Part shown: positions 1-5,754 of the stretch, piece by piece
How the letters are laid out: every line of letters begins with the position of its first letter
Numbering within the stretch: the stretch's first letter is position 1
DNA from: an uncultured Oscillospiraceae bacterium
GTDB taxonomy: Bacteria; Bacillota; Clostridia; Oscillospirales; Oscillospiraceae
Direction of reading: 5' to 3'
Length of the DNA stretch: 8,355 nt
Assembly (NCBI GenBank): GCA_905233595.1
Contig: CAJOFI010000074.1
Location: 1-8,355 of the forward strand
The notes under the pieces: model-generated
Told to the model about the DNA's origin: nothing
The model's database searches: none
Seen by the model: the letters and a program-made list of their open reading frames with translations, nothing else
Position numbers and translations under genes: made by a program

Positions 1-90
1 GCCGAGGAGGTCTACAAGCAGTGGGATCTGGGCTTCGGCTCGGATCGCATCACAATCTTAAAAATGGAAGAGCATGGAAGGGGAGGCTAA
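1..90 (+). CDS. spoIIIAG: SpoIIIAG, C-terminal end only (stage III sporulation protein AG)
   Basis: Frame 1 is open from the first base to a TAA at 88-90 and encodes 29 residues, including WDLGFGSDRITILKMEE and a Gly-rich tail. The pattern 'hydrophobic-G-S-D-R-I-T-I-L-K-M' resembles the extreme C-terminus of SpoIIIAG proteins, and the next gene is SpoIIIAH, its invariable neighbour in spoIIIA operons. In the family, SpoIIIAG is a mother-cell membrane protein whose ring-building domain forms a large ring in the channel linking mother cell and forespore. Most of the gene lies upstream of the window. The Shine-Dalgarno of spoIIIAH (82-86) lies inside the last codons, which points to co-expression. 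The identification rests mainly on context, because 29 residues are too few for a firm family call. Confidence 0.7.
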   Translation, partial: AEEVYKQWDLGFGSDRITILKMEEHGRGG

Positions 91-92
91 GC

Positions 93-629
93 ATGAAAAA
101 CAGGAAACGGAATCTTACGGTGATGGCGGTGCTGGTGTTCGTGTGCGCGGCGGTGGCGCTTAACTGGTCGTACAACCAGCGCTGGGGCACGCCGGACGCG
201 GAGATGGTGCTGGCGGAGGACGCGGCCATGATGAAGGCGAACGCCGACACCTCGGCGAAATCGCCCGCCGCCTCGGAGTATTTCGCCGAGGCGCGGCTGA
301 CCCGGCAGGTCTCGCGGGATGAGGCGCTGCAGCTTCTTCAGGCCGCCGCGACGGCGGAGACGGCCTCGCAGGAGACCATCGACGGCGCGGTGAACGCGAT
401 CTCCGCGATGGCGACGAGCTCGATGAAGGAGGCGCAGATCGAAAACCTTCTGATCGCAAAGGACTTTGCCGACTGCGTGGTCTACATCGGAAACGACGCG
501 ATCACCGTCGCCGTACCCGCCCCGATGGAGGGACTGAGCGAGGAGGCCGTCGCGCGCGTCACGGACGTCATATGCAGCGAGACCGAGTACGCCGCCGCCC
601 AGCTCAACATCATCGAGGTTCGCGCATAA
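93..629 (+). CDS. spoIIIAH: SpoIIIAH, stage III sporulation protein AH
   Basis: This encodes a 178-residue protein. ATG at 93 is chosen because GGAGG (82-86) sits 6 nt upstream and because the protein then begins with a short basic stretch (MKNRKRN) before a single membrane segment at about residues 8-24. An earlier ATG at 21 overlaps spoIIIAG and has no ribosome site. After a linker (about 30-60) comes the conserved extracytoplasmic domain (about 62-178), starting YFAEARLTRQ and ending LNIIEVRA, with the helix-strand pattern of the YscJ/FliF-like ring-building fold of SpoIIIAH. In B. subtilis, SpoIIIAH sits in the mother-cell membrane and binds forespore SpoIIQ across the intermembrane space, forming the channel needed for late forespore gene expression. 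It is shorter than the B. subtilis protein (about 218 aa), mostly in the linker. It is the last gene of the spoIIIA operon; a terminator follows at once. Sigma-E control is expected from the family, but the promoter lies outside the window. Confidence 0.93.
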   Translation: MKNRKRNLTVMAVLVFVCAAVALNWSYNQRWGTPDAEMVLAEDAAMMKANADTSAKSPAASEYFAEARLTRQVSRDEALQLLQAAATAETASQETIDGAVNAISAMATSSMKEAQIENLLIAKDFADCVVYIGNDAITVAVPAPMEGLSEEAVARVTDVICSETEYAAAQLNIIEVRA

Positions 630-635
630 GGGATT

Positions 636-679
636 ACCCGCGGATGTGAAAAACGAGTTTTTTCACGTCCGCGGGTTTT
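636..679 (+). terminator. Rho-independent terminator after spoIIIAH
   Basis: The arms 636-653 and 659-676 pair over 18 bp (one G-U, 645:667) around a 5-nt loop (654-658), and T's follow at 676-679. The base of the stem is GC-rich (CCCGCGG/CCGCGGG) and the top is A:T. The U-tract is short, but the stem is long and starts 6 nt after the spoIIIAH stop, so it most likely ends the sporulation operon and insulates the downstream genes. The A and T runs flanking the loop add little to termination on either strand. Confidence 0.88.
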
Positions 680-743
680 CGGTTTGGGCTGAAAACCAAA
701 AACTAAAAAATATCGGGAAAGGCTTTCTTTTTTCTGCGGTTCG

Positions 744-752
744 TGGTAGAAT
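744..752 (+). promoter_or_regulatory. Probable extended -10 housekeeping promoter for the asp23-nusB... operon
   Basis: TGG followed by TAGAAT (747-752) fits an extended -10 sigma-A element (TGn-TATAAT with one mismatch). It lies in the AT-rich gap after the spoIIIAH terminator, about 30 nt before the first ATG, so transcription would begin near 758-760. At the 17-nt spacer distance the -35 position (724-729, TTTCTT) matches TTGACA poorly; the extended -10 could compensate. A perfect 10-bp inverted repeat, AGAATATTCT (748-757), overlaps the -10. No transcript start can be confirmed from sequence alone. Confidence 0.6.
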
Positions 753-780
753 ATTCTGACTAAATATAGGAGGCAAAATC

Positions 781-1143
781 ATGGCCGATAATTACATCAC
801 CTGCCGCGAGGAAAACGGCAGCATCAATATCTCCGAAGACGTGATCGCCGGCATGGTTCGTTCCGCCGTGCTGGAGGTGGAGGGCGTGGCAGGTCTTTCC
901 ACCACGGCTGGCGCCGAAATCGCCGAGCTCATCGGCATCAAGACCCTGACGCGCGGCGTGAAGGTGCAGTTTCAGAATGAGAAGGTGGTCGTCGATACGA
1001 TCATCACCGTGGCCTATGGCAGCAACATCGTGAACGTGGCGCGCAGCGTGCAGGAAAGGGCGCTCAACACCGTCTCCGCCGCGACCGGCATCCAGAATGC
1101 GGAGGTCAACGTTCACGTCTCCGGGATCGCGTTCGATAAATAA
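781..1143 (+). CDS. Asp23/Gls24 family protein, YqhY-like
   Basis: This encodes a 120-residue soluble protein with no signal peptide or membrane segment. The start is secure: AGGAGG at 768-773, 7 nt before ATG. Family hallmarks are SINISEDVIAGMV (about 14-26), the A-x-x-E-V-E-G-V-A-G-L stretch (about 29-39), GVKVQF near 59-64, the beta-strand block VVVDTIITVAYGSNI (69-83), then a helix ending in TVSAATGIQNAEVNVHVSGI (97-116). Asp23-family proteins in Firmicutes include the membrane-anchored alkaline shock protein of Staphylococcus and YqhY of B. subtilis. YqhY is encoded beside accBC and nusB and has been linked to control of acetyl-CoA carboxylase. Position directly upstream of nusB makes this the YqhY type. 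Unlike Bacillus, no accB/accC precede it here, so that role cannot be assumed. It is the first gene of the putative operon, and nusB starts 21 nt after its stop. Confidence 0.9.
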   Translation: MADNYITCREENGSINISEDVIAGMVRSAVLEVEGVAGLSTTAGAEIAELIGIKTLTRGVKVQFQNEKVVVDTIITVAYGSNIVNVARSVQERALNTVSAATGIQNAEVNVHVSGIAFDK

Positions 1144-1164
1144 GACAGGGCGGAGGACAGACAG

Positions 1165-1635
1165 ATGACAAGAACCGCAGCCAGAGAGATCGCCATTCAG
1201 CTCAGCTTTGCCGCCGCCGCGGCGAAGCTTGAGCCGCTGGAGCTGGCGGAGCGCTTTTTTGACCCGGACTACTATGAGAGCCTCGCGGGCGTGGACGAGC
1301 TTTTTTCAGAGCGCCCGGACGAGCAGCAGCTTGACTACATCTGCCGCCTGATCTCGCTCACGACCGAGCATCGGGAGGAGATCGACGCGCTTATCGGGAA
1401 ATACTCCCACGGCTGGCGCGTCGAGCGCATCTCCCGCACGGCGCTTGCCGTGCTCAGATGCGCGGTGTGCGAGATCCTGTATATGCAGGACATTCCGAAC
1501 GCCGCCTCCATCAACGAGGCCGTGGAGCTCTGCAAGGGCTATGACGAGCCGGAGACCGTCGCCTTCGTAAACGGCGTGCTCGGCGGCATCATGCGCGGGG
1601 AGTTCGCCAAAGCTCCTGCGCCGGACGAAGCATAA
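1165..1635 (+). CDS. nusB: NusB, transcription antitermination factor
   Basis: This encodes a 156-residue all-helical protein. ATG 1165 has GGAGG at 1152-1156 with an 8-nt spacer. NusB signatures are the N-terminal AREIAIQLSF (6-15), the central YSHGWRVERISRTALAVLRC (80-99) and the C-terminal DIPNAASINEAVELCKGY (109-126) followed by FVNGVLGGI (134-142). NusB binds the boxA RNA of rRNA leaders together with NusE (ribosomal protein S10) and helps RNA polymerase resist premature termination in rRNA operons. It is slightly longer than many NusB proteins because of an acidic insertion around 33-50 and a short Ala/Pro-rich tail (149-156). Its stop is 2 nt before the xseA start, so the two are probably translationally coupled; xseA itself has no strong ribosome site. 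Confidence 0.95.
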   Translation: MTRTAAREIAIQLSFAAAAAKLEPLELAERFFDPDYYESLAGVDELFSERPDEQQLDYICRLISLTTEHREEIDALIGKYSHGWRVERISRTALAVLRCAVCEILYMQDIPNAASINEAVELCKGYDEPETVAFVNGVLGGIMRGEFAKAPAPDEA

Positions 1636-1637
1636 CG

Positions 1638-2294
1638 ATGGAGAGACAGGTGCTTTCCGTCACCGAGCTCAATAACCGCATCAAGGGACTTCTGGAGCGC
1701 GATCCCATGCTCGCGGAGGTCTGCGTGCGCGGCGAGCTCTCCAACTACAAAATCTACCCCTCGGGGCACCACTATTTCACGCTCAAGGACAGCGAGAGCA
1801 GCCTGAGGTGCGTCATGTTCAAGGGCAGCGCCATGAAGCTGCGCTTCCGCCCGGAGAGCGGGATGGGCGTCACGGCCTTCGGGCGCGTCTCGGTCTACCC
1901 GCGCGACGGCGCGTATCAGCTCTACTGCACGGCCTTGCAGCCCGAGGGCGCGGGCGACCTCCAGGTCGCCTTCGAGCAGCTCAAGGCGAAGCTTGCCGCC
2001 GAAGGGCTCTTCGACCGCGCGCACAAAAAGCCCCTGCCCCCCTTCCCGGAGAAGATCGCGATCATTACCTCCTCCGCAGGCGCGGCGGTGCACGATATGA
2101 TCCGCATCCTCGGTCAGCGCTGGCCGATGACGAGCGGGCGCGATCCGCTACGCAAACGAGTTTCGCGTGGCCGACCTCATCATCACCGGGCGCGGCGGCG
2201 GCTCCATCGAGGATCTCTGGGCCTTCAACGACGAGCGCGTGGCGCGGGCGATCTACGCCTCCGAGCTGCCGGTGATCTCCGCCGTGGGGCATGA
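1638..2294 (+). CDS. xseA: XseA N-terminal fragment: OB-fold domain plus an out-of-frame tail
   Basis: This is the reading frame actually open from the xseA ATG: 218 codons to a stop at 2292-2294. Residues 1 to about 165 are genuine XseA (DNA-binding OB-fold and the first catalytic-domain strand). About 52 residues after the junction are Arg-rich read-through of the wrong frame ([17 protein letters not shown]...) with no family similarity. If the deletion is real, the product would keep the OB-fold but lose the GRGGGS and GHEPD catalytic segments, so no nuclease activity is expected. Confidence 0.6.
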   Translation: MERQVLSVTELNNRIKGLLERDPMLAEVCVRGELSNYKIYPSGHHYFTLKDSESSLRCVMFKGSAMKLRFRPESGMGVTAFGRVSVYPRDGAYQLYCTALQPEGAGDLQVAFEQLKAKLAAEGLFDRAHKKPLPPFPEKIAIITSSAGAAVHDMIRILGQRWPMTSGRDPLRKRVSRGRPHHHRARRRLHRGSLGLQRRARGAGDLRLRAAGDLRRGA

Positions 2295-2820
2295 GCCGGA
2301 CGTCACGATTTCCGACTACGTGGCGGACGCGCGCGCATCCACGCCCTCGAACGCCGCCGAGATCGCGGTGCCAGACTGGCACGAGCTGCGCGACGCGCTC
2401 GATTCCTACGACATCCGCTCGCGCCAGGCGATGCAGAAGAAGCTCAGAGAGCTCAGACAGCGGCTCGAGAGCACGTCGGAAAAGCGCGTGCTGCGCGATC
2501 CGGGCGTGTACATCGACAACCGCCGCATGGAGCTTGACCATATGCGCGACAGGCTTGCCGCCGCCGGGGAGCGGAAGGTATCGGCAAGCAGACGGGAGTT
2601 CGTGCGGCTTGGCGCCGCGCTGGACGCAATGAGCCCGCTCAGGGTGCTGACCCGGGGTTACAGCATCGCCGAGAACGCCTCGGGGAGAAGCGTGAAGAGC
2701 GCTTCGGAGTTGAACGTCGGCGAGCGGCTGCGCCTTCGCTTTGCCGAGGGCGCGGCGGACTGCCGGGTCGAATCAATTGACAAGGAGAACGAACATGGCG
2801 GAGAAAAAGCCGAGCTTTGA
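2167..2820 (+). CDS. xseA: XseA C-terminal fragment: catalytic core and coiled-coil tail
   Basis: The downstream part of xseA is open in frame 1 from just after a TGA at 2128-2130; the first possible initiator is GTG at 2167. No Shine-Dalgarno precedes that GTG, and family alignment shows conserved residues (AIRYANEFR) before it, so it is very unlikely to be a natural start. The fragment holds [16 protein letters not shown] and [20 protein letters not shown], the long helical region that binds XseB, and the terminal [14 protein letters not shown] motif. Listed because this frame is conserved coding sequence; independent expression is doubtful. Confidence 0.55.
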   Translation: MADLIITGRGGGSIEDLWAFNDERVARAIYASELPVISAVGHEPDVTISDYVADARASTPSNAAEIAVPDWHELRDALDSYDIRSRQAMQKKLRELRQRLESTSEKRVLRDPGVYIDNRRMELDHMRDRLAAAGERKVSASRREFVRLGAALDAMSPLRVLTRGYSIAENASGRSVKSASELNVGERLRLRFAEGAADCRVESIDKENEHGGEKAEL

Positions 2821-3025
2821 AAACGCGCTGGGTCGCCTGGACGAGATCGTCCGGCACCTGGAGAAGGGCGATCTGCCGCTGAGCGATTCGCTCAAGCTCT
2901 TTGAGGAGGGCACGGCGCTGCTCGCGACCGCAAGCCAAATGCTGGACGAGGCGGAGCAGAAGGTGGTCAAGCTGCGCAAGGGCGCCGACCGCCGGCCGGA
3001 AGAGCTGCCCTTTGAGGAGGAATGA
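2795..3025 (+). CDS. xseB: XseB, exodeoxyribonuclease VII small subunit
   Basis: This encodes a 76-residue acidic helical protein of typical family length. ATG 2795 has AAGGAG at 2782-2787, 7 nt upstream; an earlier GTG-type extension to 2741 is Arg-rich and unlike XseB. Signatures are [20 protein letters not shown] (7-26), [17 protein letters not shown] (27-43) and the C-terminal [11 protein letters not shown] (52-62). Several XseB copies bind the long helical arm of XseA to form active exonuclease VII. Its start lies 26 nt inside the end of xseA, in another frame, the usual coupled arrangement. Because ribosomes initiating xseA here would stop at 2294, that coupling may be lost, although xseB has its own good ribosome site. 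Confidence 0.95.
   Translation: MAEKKPSFENALGRLDEIVRHLEKGDLPLSDSLKLFEEGTALLATASQMLDEAEQKVVKLRKGADRRPEELPFEEE
3016..3020 (+). promoter_or_regulatory. Ribosome binding site deciding the ispA start
   Basis: GGAGG (within GAGGAGG, 3014-3020) lies 1 nt before an ATG at 3022 but 7 nt before the in-frame ATG at 3028. The second spacing is functional and the first is not, so IspA should start at 3028 (MTAEAYKQ) and not two codons earlier. Confidence 0.75.
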
Positions 3026-3027
3026 GC

Positions 3028-3894
3028 ATGACCGCCGAAGCCTATAAACAGAAGATCGACGAAGCGCTTGAGGCGTATTTTCACGCGGAGGGCTTTCCCT
3101 TCGCGCCGCTTGCCGAGAGCATGCGCTACAGTCTGCTTGCCGGCGGCAAGCGCATCCGCCCGATGCTGGTGCTGGAATTCTGCCGCATCGCGGGCGGGGA
3201 CGCGGAGGCGGCGCTGCCCGTTGCCTGCGCGGTGGAGATGCTGCACACCTACAGCCTCATCCACGACGACCTGCCCTGCATGGATAACGACGATCTGCGC
3301 CGGGGCAGACCCACCAATCACAAGGTCTACGGCGAGTGCACCGCCACCCTCGCGGGGGACTGCCTGCAGGCGGAGGCCTTCGGCGCGATCCTGCGCAGTG
3401 CGCTTCCGGCCGAACGCAAGGCCGCCTGCGCCGAGATCCTCGCCGGCGCCGCCGGGATCGACGGCATCTGCGGCGGGCAATATATGGATATGGCCTGGGA
3501 GGGCAGGGAGCTTACGCACGAGCAGCTCAATGACATCAACAACCGCAAGACCTCCGCGCTGCTGATCGCGGCCTGCCAGATGGGCGTCGCGGCGGCGGGC
3601 GGGAGTGACGCGATGCTCGACTGCGCCGCGCGCTACGCGGCGGCGGTGGGGCTTGCCTTCCAGATTCGCGACGATATGCTGGACGTCCTGTCCACCGAGC
3701 AGGAGCTGGGCAAGCCCATCGGCTCCGACGCCCAGGAAAAGAAAAATACATTCATGGCTCTGTACGGGGAAGAGAAGTGCGCCGAAATGGTCACGAGGCT
3801 GACCGAGGCCGCCAAAGAGGCTCTGAACGAGGGCTTTTCCGATACGGACTTCCTCTGTGCGCTGGCTGACTCCATGGCTGTCAGACGAAGCTGA
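3028..3894 (+). CDS. ispA: IspA, farnesyl diphosphate synthase (short-chain polyprenyl synthase)
   Basis: This 288-residue enzyme condenses isopentenyl diphosphate with dimethylallyl and geranyl diphosphate to give farnesyl diphosphate, the precursor of undecaprenyl lipids and quinone side chains. Motifs are LLAGGKRIRPML (37-48; Lys/Arg that bind IPP), the first Asp-rich motif DDLPCMD (80-86) with RRGRPTNH after it, CGGQYMDM (148-155), and the second Asp-rich motif FQIRDDMLD (211-219). Two extra residues within the first Asp motif and an aromatic Tyr just upstream (HTYSLIHDD) are typical of bacterial type II farnesyl synthases, so a C15 product is likely; exact chain length needs an assay. 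It starts 2 nt after the xseB stop and is followed 21 nt later by dxs, which places two isoprenoid steps side by side. The 3028 start rests on the ribosome-site spacing described separately. Confidence 0.95.
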   Translation: MTAEAYKQKIDEALEAYFHAEGFPFAPLAESMRYSLLAGGKRIRPMLVLEFCRIAGGDAEAALPVACAVEMLHTYSLIHDDLPCMDNDDLRRGRPTNHKVYGECTATLAGDCLQAEAFGAILRSALPAERKAACAEILAGAAGIDGICGGQYMDMAWEGRELTHEQLNDINNRKTSALLIAACQMGVAAAGGSDAMLDCAARYAAAVGLAFQIRDDMLDVLSTEQELGKPIGSDAQEKKNTFMALYGEEKCAEMVTRLTEAAKEALNEGFSDTDFLCALADSMAVRRS

Positions 3895-3915
3895 ACAGGG
3901 CAGACGGGAGTATTT

Positions 3916-5754
3916 GTGGGAATTATAGAGAACATAAGCTGTTCCAACGATATTAAAAAACTGAGGCCGGAGGAGCTCAAGCCCCTCTGTGACGAGCTGC
4001 GCGCGTTTCTGATCGAAAACGTATCCAAGACCGGGGGGCACCTGGCCTCCAACCTCGGCGCGGTGGAGCTGACCGTCGCGCTGCACCGGGTCTACGATAC
4101 GGCGAAGGATCGGCTGATCTTCGACGTGGGGCACCAGTGCTACGTGCACAAGATCATCACCGGGCGGAGAGAGCGCTTTTCCACCCTGCGGCAGTACGGC
4201 GGCATCTCGGGCTTTCCGAAGCCCTATGAGAGCGGGGACGACGCCTTCATCGCGGGGCACGCCTCCAACTCCGTCTCCGTCGCGCTGGGCATGGCGAAGG
4301 CGCGCACGCTCTTAAAGCAGGATTACGACGTTGTGGCCTTCATCGGCGACGGCGCGCTGACCGGGGGACTCTCCTACGAGGGGCTGGTCTCCGCCGCCGC
4401 GAGCGGGGAGCCGCTGGTCATCCTCTTAAACGACAACAACATGTCCATCGACCCGAACGTCGGCGGCACGGCGAGCCTGCTGCAAAAGCTGCGCGTGAAG
4501 CCCGGCTACCGGCGCTTCAAGCGGGAATACCGGGAGCTGCTCAACAACGTCCCGCCGCTCTACTCCTTCAACCACAAGGCGAAGGAGTGGCTCAAGACGA
4601 GGCTTTTGCCGGACAACATGTTTTCGGCCATGGGCTACGAGTACCTTGGCCCCGTGGACGGGCATGACGTGCAGGAGCTGGAGCGCGTTCTGCGCACGGC
4701 GCGGGACATGCGAAAGCCCGTCATCGTCCACGCGGTCACGAAAAAGGGCAAGGGCTGCACCTACGCCGAGGAGCACCCCGAGCGCTACCACGGCGTCGGC
4801 CCCTTCGACCCCGAGACCGGGGAGGTCTACAGCGGGGGAGAGAGCTTTTCCGAGGTCTTCGGCAAGACCCTCTGCGCCCTCGCGGACAAGGACGAGCGCA
4901 TCGCCGCCGTCACCGCCGCGATGGCCTCCGGCACGGGGCTTGACCGCTTCGCGCTGCGCTTTCCCAAGCGCTTCAGCGACGTGGGCATTGCCGAGGGTCA
5001 CGCCGCCGCGATGGTCTCCGGCATGGCAAAGCAGGGGCTGATCCCGGTTTTCGCGGTATATTCCAGCTTTTTGCAGCGCTCCTATGATATGCTGATCCAT
5101 GACGTGTCGCTCCAGAAGCTGCACGTCGTCTTCGGCGTGGACCGCGCCGGGCTCGTCGGCAGCGACGGGGAGACGCACCACGGTATTTATGACGTGAACT
5201 TTCTGCGCTCCGTACCCGGTATGACCGTGCTGTGCCCCGCAAGCTTCGGGGAGCTGCGCGCCATGCTGGAGGAGGCAATTTATAAGGTCGATGGCCCCGT
5301 CGCGATCCGCTACCCCAGAGGGGGCGAGGGCGAGTACCGCGAGATCAGCACCGAGGACGAGCAGCTTGTGCGCGAGGGGGCGGACATCACCGTCGTCTGC
5401 TACGGCGCGATGATCAACGACGTGCTCGACGCCGTGCGGCGCATGGAGGCGGAGGGCATCTCCGCCGAGGTTGTCAAGCTCAATAAGATTACCTACGCCA
5501 AGTTCCCGCGCGTCTTTGCCTCGCTGCAAAAGACGGGGCGGCTCCTTATGCCGGAGGAGGTCTGCGCCATCGGCTGCGTCGGCCGCCACCTGCTCGCGCA
5601 GGCGAGCGAGGCGGGGCTGCACCTCAAGGGCGCGAGGTTTTTGAACCTCGGCGACAACATCGTGCCGCACGGGACGCGTGCGCTGCTGCTGCGCGATTTC
5701 GGCGTGGACGCCGACGCGATGCTCCGCGCGGCGCAGGAGCTCTGCCGCCTATGA
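3916..5754 (+). CDS. dxs: Dxs, 1-deoxy-D-xylulose-5-phosphate synthase
   Basis: This 612-residue thiamine-diphosphate enzyme condenses pyruvate and glyceraldehyde 3-phosphate to DXP, the first step of the MEP isoprenoid pathway. The start is GTG at 3916 with GGGAG (3906-3910) 5 nt upstream. The order of features is GGHLASNLGAVELTVALH (40-57), DVGHQCYVHK (70-79), the ThDP/Mg site GDGALTGG (144-151) to NDN (172-174), YLGPVDGHD (243-251), and the pyrimidine domain with catalytic Glu360 in VGIAEGHAAA. These are followed by YSSFLQRSYD (382-391), DRAGLVGSDGETHHG (409-423) and the C-terminal domain with RYPRGG (465-470) and NIVPHG (581-586). Homologues usually read AEQH at the catalytic Glu; here the next residue is Gly361. 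The C-terminal domain is more divergent than the rest (EEVCAIGCVG where many have EE...GG.G). The stop overlaps the tlyA start as ATGA, so the two are probably co-translated. Confidence 0.96.
   Translation: MGIIENISCSNDIKKLRPEELKPLCDELRAFLIENVSKTGGHLASNLGAVELTVALHRVYDTAKDRLIFDVGHQCYVHKIITGRRERFSTLRQYGGISGFPKPYESGDDAFIAGHASNSVSVALGMAKARTLLKQDYDVVAFIGDGALTGGLSYEGLVSAAASGEPLVILLNDNNMSIDPNVGGTASLLQKLRVKPGYRRFKREYRELLNNVPPLYSFNHKAKEWLKTRLLPDNMFSAMGYEYLGPVDGHDVQELERVLRTARDMRKPVIVHAVTKKGKGCTYAEEHPERYHGVGPFDPETGEVYSGGESFSEVFGKTLCALADKDERIAAVTAAMASGTGLDRFALRFPKRFSDVGIAEGHAAAMVSGMAKQGLIPVFAVYSSFLQRSYDMLIHDVSLQKLHVVFGVDRAGLVGSDGETHHGIYDVNFLRSVPGMTVLCPASFGELRAMLEEAIYKVDGPVAIRYPRGGEGEYREISTEDEQLVREGADITVVCYGAMINDVLDAVRRMEAEGISAEVVKLNKITYAKFPRVFASLQKTGRLLMPEEVCAIGCVGRHLLAQASEAGLHLKGARFLNLGDNIVPHGTRALLLRDFGVDADAMLRAAQELCRL

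Larger units (their letters stand above)
1638..2820 (+). pseudogene. xseA: xseA, exodeoxyribonuclease VII large subunit, frameshifted by an internal deletion
   Basis: XseA is the catalytic subunit of exonuclease VII, which with several XseB copies degrades single-stranded DNA from both ends into oligonucleotides. The reading frame is broken. Frame 3 encodes the N-terminal OB-fold domain (about residues 1-100: [30 protein letters not shown]) and the start of the catalytic domain ([18 protein letters not shown]) up to RWPMT, ending at 2132. Frame 1 then resumes with [20 protein letters not shown] from 2134, followed by [34 protein letters not shown], a coiled-coil region and the [10 protein letters not shown] end, stopping at 2820. 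In XseA homologues about 19-21 residues (typically an LxPVxVQG segment) lie between RWP and AIRYAN; here only 7 nt separate them. About 50-56 nt are therefore missing, a number of the form 3n+2. Everything else is well conserved, so the lesion is recent or an assembly error. The start follows nusB by 2 nt without a clear Shine-Dalgarno. Confidence 0.85.

Noticed and set aside
21..92. Longer SpoIIIAH start at ATG 21
   Set aside because: It would overlap the spoIIIAG coding end in another frame, lacks a Shine-Dalgarno and places extra residues before the membrane segment; ATG 93 has GGAGG 6 nt upstream.
711..733. Small GAAA-GGC-TTTC hairpin followed by T's as a second terminator
   Set aside because: Only 4 bp of mostly A:T stem, too weak to act alone; the T-rich run is better seen as general AT-rich promoter upstream DNA.
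748..757. AGAATATTCT as an ARG box for the ArgR encoded downstream
   Set aside because: ARG-box half sites are separated by about four A/T bases (TGAATnnnnATTCA); here the halves abut and the flanks do not match.
2128..2140. Programmed frameshifting in xseA
   Set aside because: There is no slippery heptamer or following pseudoknot, and the problem is missing conserved residues, not only a change of frame; a simple slip would not restore the lost segment.
2773..4260. A 495-codon open frame on the - strand
   Set aside because: It runs opposite xseB, ispA and dxs, which have clear family motifs. Its composition (His, Leu, Arg, Val, Asp-rich) is that of a mirror frame in GC-biased DNA, and it shows no recognisable domain or ribosome site.
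4426..5670. A 414-codon open frame on the - strand
   Set aside because: It lies wholly antisense to dxs and is explained by third-position G/C bias; its translation has no protein-like domain pattern.
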